DNA of 64,000 bases, from the NCBI GenBank assembly GCA_047971485.1, contig JBKDZR010000007.1:12433-76432 (forward strand). Direction: 5' to 3'. Below the pieces are notes generated by a model. That model searched no databases. It saw only the letters and a list, made by a program, of their open reading frames with translations, and was not told the origin of the DNA. This document shows positions 61,010 to 64,000 of the stretch, in pieces. The stretch's first letter is position 1; the number at the start of each line of letters is the position of its first letter. A program made the translations under genes and the position numbers. This DNA is from JBKDZR01 sp047971485 (GTDB lineage: Bacteria; Pseudomonadota; Alphaproteobacteria; Rhodobacterales; Rhodobacteraceae).

Positions 61010-63031
61010 ATGTCTGACCTGCGCAAGATCCTTATTGATGATCATGAGGTCGAGGTCGATCCGGCCATGACCCTGATCCAGGCCTGCGAAGTGGCCGGGG
61101 TGCAGATCCCGCGTTTCTGCTATCATGAACGCCTGTCCATCGCGGGCAATTGCCGCATGTGTCTGGTGGAAATCGTTGGCGGCCCGCCGAAACCGGCCGC
61201 GTCCTGCGCCATGCAGGTCCGCGATCTGCGCCCCGGTCCCGATGGTGCGCCGTCGCAGATCAAGACCAACAGCCCCATGGTCAAGAAGGCCCGTGAAGGG
61301 GTGATGGAATTTCTGCTGATCAACCACCCGCTGGATTGCCCGATCTGTGATCAAGGGGGCGAATGCGATTTGCAGGATCAGGCCATGGCCTATGGTGTGG
61401 ATTTTTCACGCTACCGCGAGGCCAAGCGCGCCTCTGAGGATCTGGATCTTGGTCCTCTGGTCGAAACCCACATGACGCGCTGCATTTCCTGCACCCGCTG
61501 TGTGCGTTTCACCACTGAGGTGGCGGGCATCACCCAGATGGGCCAGACAGGCCGGGGTGAGGATGCCGAGATCACCAGCTATCTGGGCGAAACGCTGGAC
61601 AGTAACCTGCAGGGCAACATCATCGATCTGTGTCCGGTGGGGGCCCTGGTCAGCAAGCCCTACGCCTTTACCGCCCGCCCCTGGGAACTGACCAAGACCG
61701 AAACTATTGATGTGATGGATGCGCTGGGGTCCTCGATCCGGGTCGATACCAAGGGGCGCGAGGTCATGCGCATCCTGCCGCGCAACCATGATGGCACCAA
61801 CGAGGAATGGCTGGCCGACCGGTCGCGCTTTGTCTGGGATGGGTTGCGCCGTCAGCGGCTGGATCGGCCCTATATCCGCGAGAATGGCAAGTTGCGCCCC
61901 GCCAGTTGGGATGAGGCGCTGAACGCGGCGGCGGCAGGGATGGCCGGCAAGGTGGTGGCCGGGCTGGTCGGCGATCTCGCCCCGGTCGAGGCCGCCTTTG
62001 CCCTGCGCCAGATGATGGACAGCATTGGCGGGCGCACGGAATGCCGGCTGGATGGCGCAAAACTGCCGGCTGGCAACCGCAGCGCCTATGTGGGCACGGC
62101 GCGGATCGAGGATATCGACACGGCTGCCATGATCCAGCTGATCGGCACCAATCCGCGCGAGGAAATGCCGGTGCTGAATGCCCGGATCCGCAAGGCCTGG
62201 CTGGCGGGGGCGCAGATCGGGCTGGTCGGCGAAGCAGCGGATCTGACCTATGACTATGCCCATGTCGGCACCGATCGCGCTGCGCTGGAAAGCTTGTCAT
62301 CACGGAAGATCAGCGATGAAACCCGCGAGAAACCGACCATCGTCATTGTCGGGCAGGGCGCCATTCGGGGCGCCGATGGGGCGGCTGTTATGGCCCATGC
62401 GATGCGGCTGTGCGAGAACTCGAACTCCAAGCTGCTGGTCCTGCATACAGCGGCCGCCCGGGTCGGTGCGCTGGATGTCGGCGCAGTGACTGAGGGCGGA
62501 CTGTCGGCGGCCCTGGACGGGGCCGATGTGGTCTATGCCTTGGGCGCCGATGAGGCTGAGATCCCGGCCGGGCCGTTTGTCATTTACCAGGGCAGCCATG
62601 GCGACCGGGGCGCGCATCGGGCCGATGTGATCCTGCCGGCGGCGGCTTGGGTTGAGGAAAACGGCCTGTTCGTGAATACCGAAGGCCGGCCGCAACTGGC
62701 CCTGCGCGCGGCCTTTCCGCCCGGCGAGGCCAAGGAAAACTGGGCGATCCTGCGGGCCCTGTCGGCGCGGTTGGGGGAAACCTTGCCCTATGACAGTCTG
62801 GCGGCGCTGCGCCAAGCGCTGGTCAAGGCGGTTCCGAACCTGAAGAAGATCGACCAGGTTACTGAAAATAAATGGGTTCCCATGGATATCGGATCGCTTG
62901 GCGAGGGTGATTTCGCCCCCGCCGTGATCGAACATTACCTGCCGAACCCTGTGGCCCGCGCCTCGGCGTTGATGGGGGAACTGGCGGCCAATGCCCGTGC
63001 CCGCCGGGCGCCGAAACTGGCGGCGGAATGA
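61010..63031 (+). CDS. nuoG: NADH-quinone oxidoreductase subunit G
   Basis: 673 aa, 75-kDa type. [2Fe-2S] N1b ligands in RFCYHERLSIAGNCRMCLVE with C in AASCAMQV; N5 H-x3-C motif in HPLDCPICDQGGECDLQDQ; N4 ligands in CISCTRCVRF with C in IIDLCPVGAL. The C-terminal molybdopterin-oxidoreductase-like domain has lost cofactor binding, as usual. ATG at 61010 after CGGAGTAAGCAG. Confidence 0.97.
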   Translation: MSDLRKILIDDHEVEVDPAMTLIQACEVAGVQIPRFCYHERLSIAGNCRMCLVEIVGGPPKPAASCAMQVRDLRPGPDGAPSQIKTNSPMVKKAREGVMEFLLINHPLDCPICDQGGECDLQDQAMAYGVDFSRYREAKRASEDLDLGPLVETHMTRCISCTRCVRFTTEVAGITQMGQTGRGEDAEITSYLGETLDSNLQGNIIDLCPVGALVSKPYAFTARPWELTKTETIDVMDALGSSIRVDTKGREVMRILPRNHDGTNEEWLADRSRFVWDGLRRQRLDRPYIRENGKLRPASWDEALNAAAAGMAGKVVAGLVGDLAPVEAAFALRQMMDSIGGRTECRLDGAKLPAGNRSAYVGTARIEDIDTAAMIQLIGTNPREEMPVLNARIRKAWLAGAQIGLVGEAADLTYDYAHVGTDRAALESLSSRKISDETREKPTIVIVGQGAIRGADGAAVMAHAMRLCENSNSKLLVLHTAAARVGALDVGAVTEGGLSAALDGADVVYALGADEAEIPAGPFVIYQGSHGDRGAHRADVILPAAAWVEENGLFVNTEGRPQLALRAAFPPGEAKENWAILRALSARLGETLPYDSLAALRQALVKAVPNLKKIDQVTENKWVPMDIGSLGEGDFAPAVIEHYLPNPVARASALMGELAANARARRAPKLAAE

Positions 63032-63159
63032 GCATGGCAATGACATATCATCCGGGTCTGGCCGGGCTGGCTGGCCCGGGTGCCGGCAATCGTGTTGACC
63101 TGAACCGGTCTGGCGCCGGTTTCGCAAGGACTGATCGGGGGATGGCCCGCCATGGCTGA
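63028..63159 (+). CDS. Possible 43-aa ORF bridging nuoG and nuoH
   Basis: ATG overlaps the nuoG stop (ATGA) and the stop overlaps the nuoH start region (ATGGCTGA), so it fills the 120-bp gap exactly. The sequence is Gly-rich (YHPGLAGLAGPGAGNRVDLN) with no domain or membrane segment. It may only couple translation of nuoG to nuoH. Confidence 0.3.
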   Translation: MSMAMTYHPGLAGLAGPGAGNRVDLNRSGAGFARTDRGMARHG

Positions 63160-64000
63160 TTTCTTTTCGTCGAACCTCGGGATCTTTCTGATCATTCTGG
63201 GTCAGACGCTGCTGGTCATCGTGCTTTTGCTGGTCAGTCTGGCGTTCCTGTTGTTGCTTGACCGTAAGGTCTGGGGGGCGGTGCAGCTGCGCAAGGGGCC
63301 CAATGTGGTCGGTCCCTGGGGATTGCTGCAAAGCTTTGCCGATTTCTTCAAATACGCGCTGAAAGAGATCGTCGTGCCGGCGGGGGCCGACCGGGTGGTC
63401 TATTTCCTGGCGCCGATCATGTCCTTTGTGCTGGCCATGATGCTGTGGGCGGTGATCCCGTTCAATGACAGCTGGGAAGTGGCCAATCTGAATGTCGCCA
63501 TCCTCTATGTCTTCGCGATTTCATCGCTGGAGGTCTATGGCGTGATCATGGGCGGCTGGGCGTCGAACTCGAAATACCCGTTCATGGGCTCGTTGCGTTC
63601 GGCGGCGCAGATGATTTCCTATGAGGTCTCGATCGGGCTGATCATCATCGGTGTGATCCTGTCCACCGGATCGCTGAACCTGACCGATATCGTGCGCGCC
63701 CAGGATGGCCGTTTCGGTCTGCTCAGCTGGTATTGGCTGCCGCATTTGCCGATGGTGGTGCTGTTCTTCATTTCGGCGCTGGCGGAGACGAACCGACCGC
63801 CCTTTGACCTGCCCGAGGCGGAATCGGAACTGGTGGCCGGCTATCAGGTGGAATATTCCTCGACGCCTTTCCTGTTGTACATGATCGGCGAATATGCGGC
63901 CATTGTGTTCCAGTGTGCACTGATCTCGGTGCTGTTCTTTGGCGGCTGGCTGTCGCCTGTTCCGGGGCTGCCTGACGGGATCCTGTGGATGCTGATCAAG
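63152..64000 (+). CDS. nuoH: NADH-quinone oxidoreductase subunit H (3' end beyond window)
   Basis: The first 283 codons are present. Membrane-arm subunit that closes the quinone tunnel: RKVWGAVQLRKGPNVVGPWG, LLQSFADFFKYALKE, GVIMGGWASNSKYPFMGSLR, SAAQMISYEVSIGL and the conserved ALAETNRPPFDLPEAESELV with the acidic E-x-E cluster and AGYQVEYS. ATG at 63152 lies within GGATGGCCCGCC; the RBS is probably GGGGGATGG. Confidence 0.97.
   Translation, partial: MADFFSSNLGIFLIILGQTLLVIVLLLVSLAFLLLLDRKVWGAVQLRKGPNVVGPWGLLQSFADFFKYALKEIVVPAGADRVVYFLAPIMSFVLAMMLWAVIPFNDSWEVANLNVAILYVFAISSLEVYGVIMGGWASNSKYPFMGSLRSAAQMISYEVSIGLIIIGVILSTGSLNLTDIVRAQDGRFGLLSWYWLPHLPMVVLFFISALAETNRPPFDLPEAESELVAGYQVEYSSTPFLLYMIGEYAAIVFQCALISVLFFGGWLSPVPGLPDGILWMLIK

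Overview
The window is high-GC chromosomal DNA from an alphaproteobacterium, most likely a member of the Rhodobacteraceae (Rhodobacter/Paracoccus/roseobacter type). The main reasons are the nuo operon with DUF5337 and helix-hairpin-helix accessory genes between nuoE and nuoF, a membrane urate hydroxylase PuuD with a cytochrome c tail, a gene-transfer-agent-like lysis protein, and TRAP and BMP transporters. I see no rRNA, tRNA, CRISPR array, insertion sequence or plasmid/phage backbone.

Layout. 1-6155 (-): the N-terminal 2051 codons of a giant secreted repeat protein: signal peptide, two VCBS repeats, then blocks of seven FG-GAP repeats separated by RTX-like blocks with a 1986-nt super-period; it runs off the left edge. 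6310-8932 (-): an FbpB-type fused ABC permease and an AEC-family carrier. 9117-14296: urate degradation module (ureidoglycine aminohydrolase, PuuE-UraD fusion, UraH, LysR regulator, PuuD), with a strong terminator and two palindromic operator candidates. 14392-15909 (-): iron module (32-aa sORF, HemP, Cys-rich unknown, Bfd, Bfr). 16163-17599: AGCS-type symporter. 17959-21483: opgGH (osmoregulated glucans), with an apparent frame break at the N-terminus of opgH. 21766-27572: BMP-type ABC importer plus a CodA-family deaminase whose specificity residue is Cys. 27992-32198 (-): LysR regulator and a TRAP transporter.

32540-48596 is the most unusual part. A probable 11-gene minus-strand operon (cupin, isochorismatase-like hydrolase, AtzH/HpxZ-like protein, three 469-aa paralogous FAD oxidases, creatininase-like amidohydrolase, CocE/NonD hydrolase, ABC permease, ABC ATPase, amidase) faces a plus-strand arm (LysR regulator, 2-oxoglutarate/Fe(II) oxygenase, ABC substrate-binding protein, a fourth FAD oxidase). 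The ABC importer is split between the two arms, so the arms should serve one pathway. Three C-N hydrolases and five oxidative enzymes suggest oxidative breakdown of a nitrogen-containing (cyclic amide, heterocyclic or ureido) compound; I do not recognise the pathway.

48629-53072: glmS-glmU, gph and an LprI-domain protein. 53232-54536 (-): one protein combining a GTA-type holin domain and a GH108 endolysin domain. 54815-64000: nuoABCDE - HHH protein - DUF5337 - nuoF - DUF3291 - nuoG - nuoH (cut by the right edge), for respiratory complex I.
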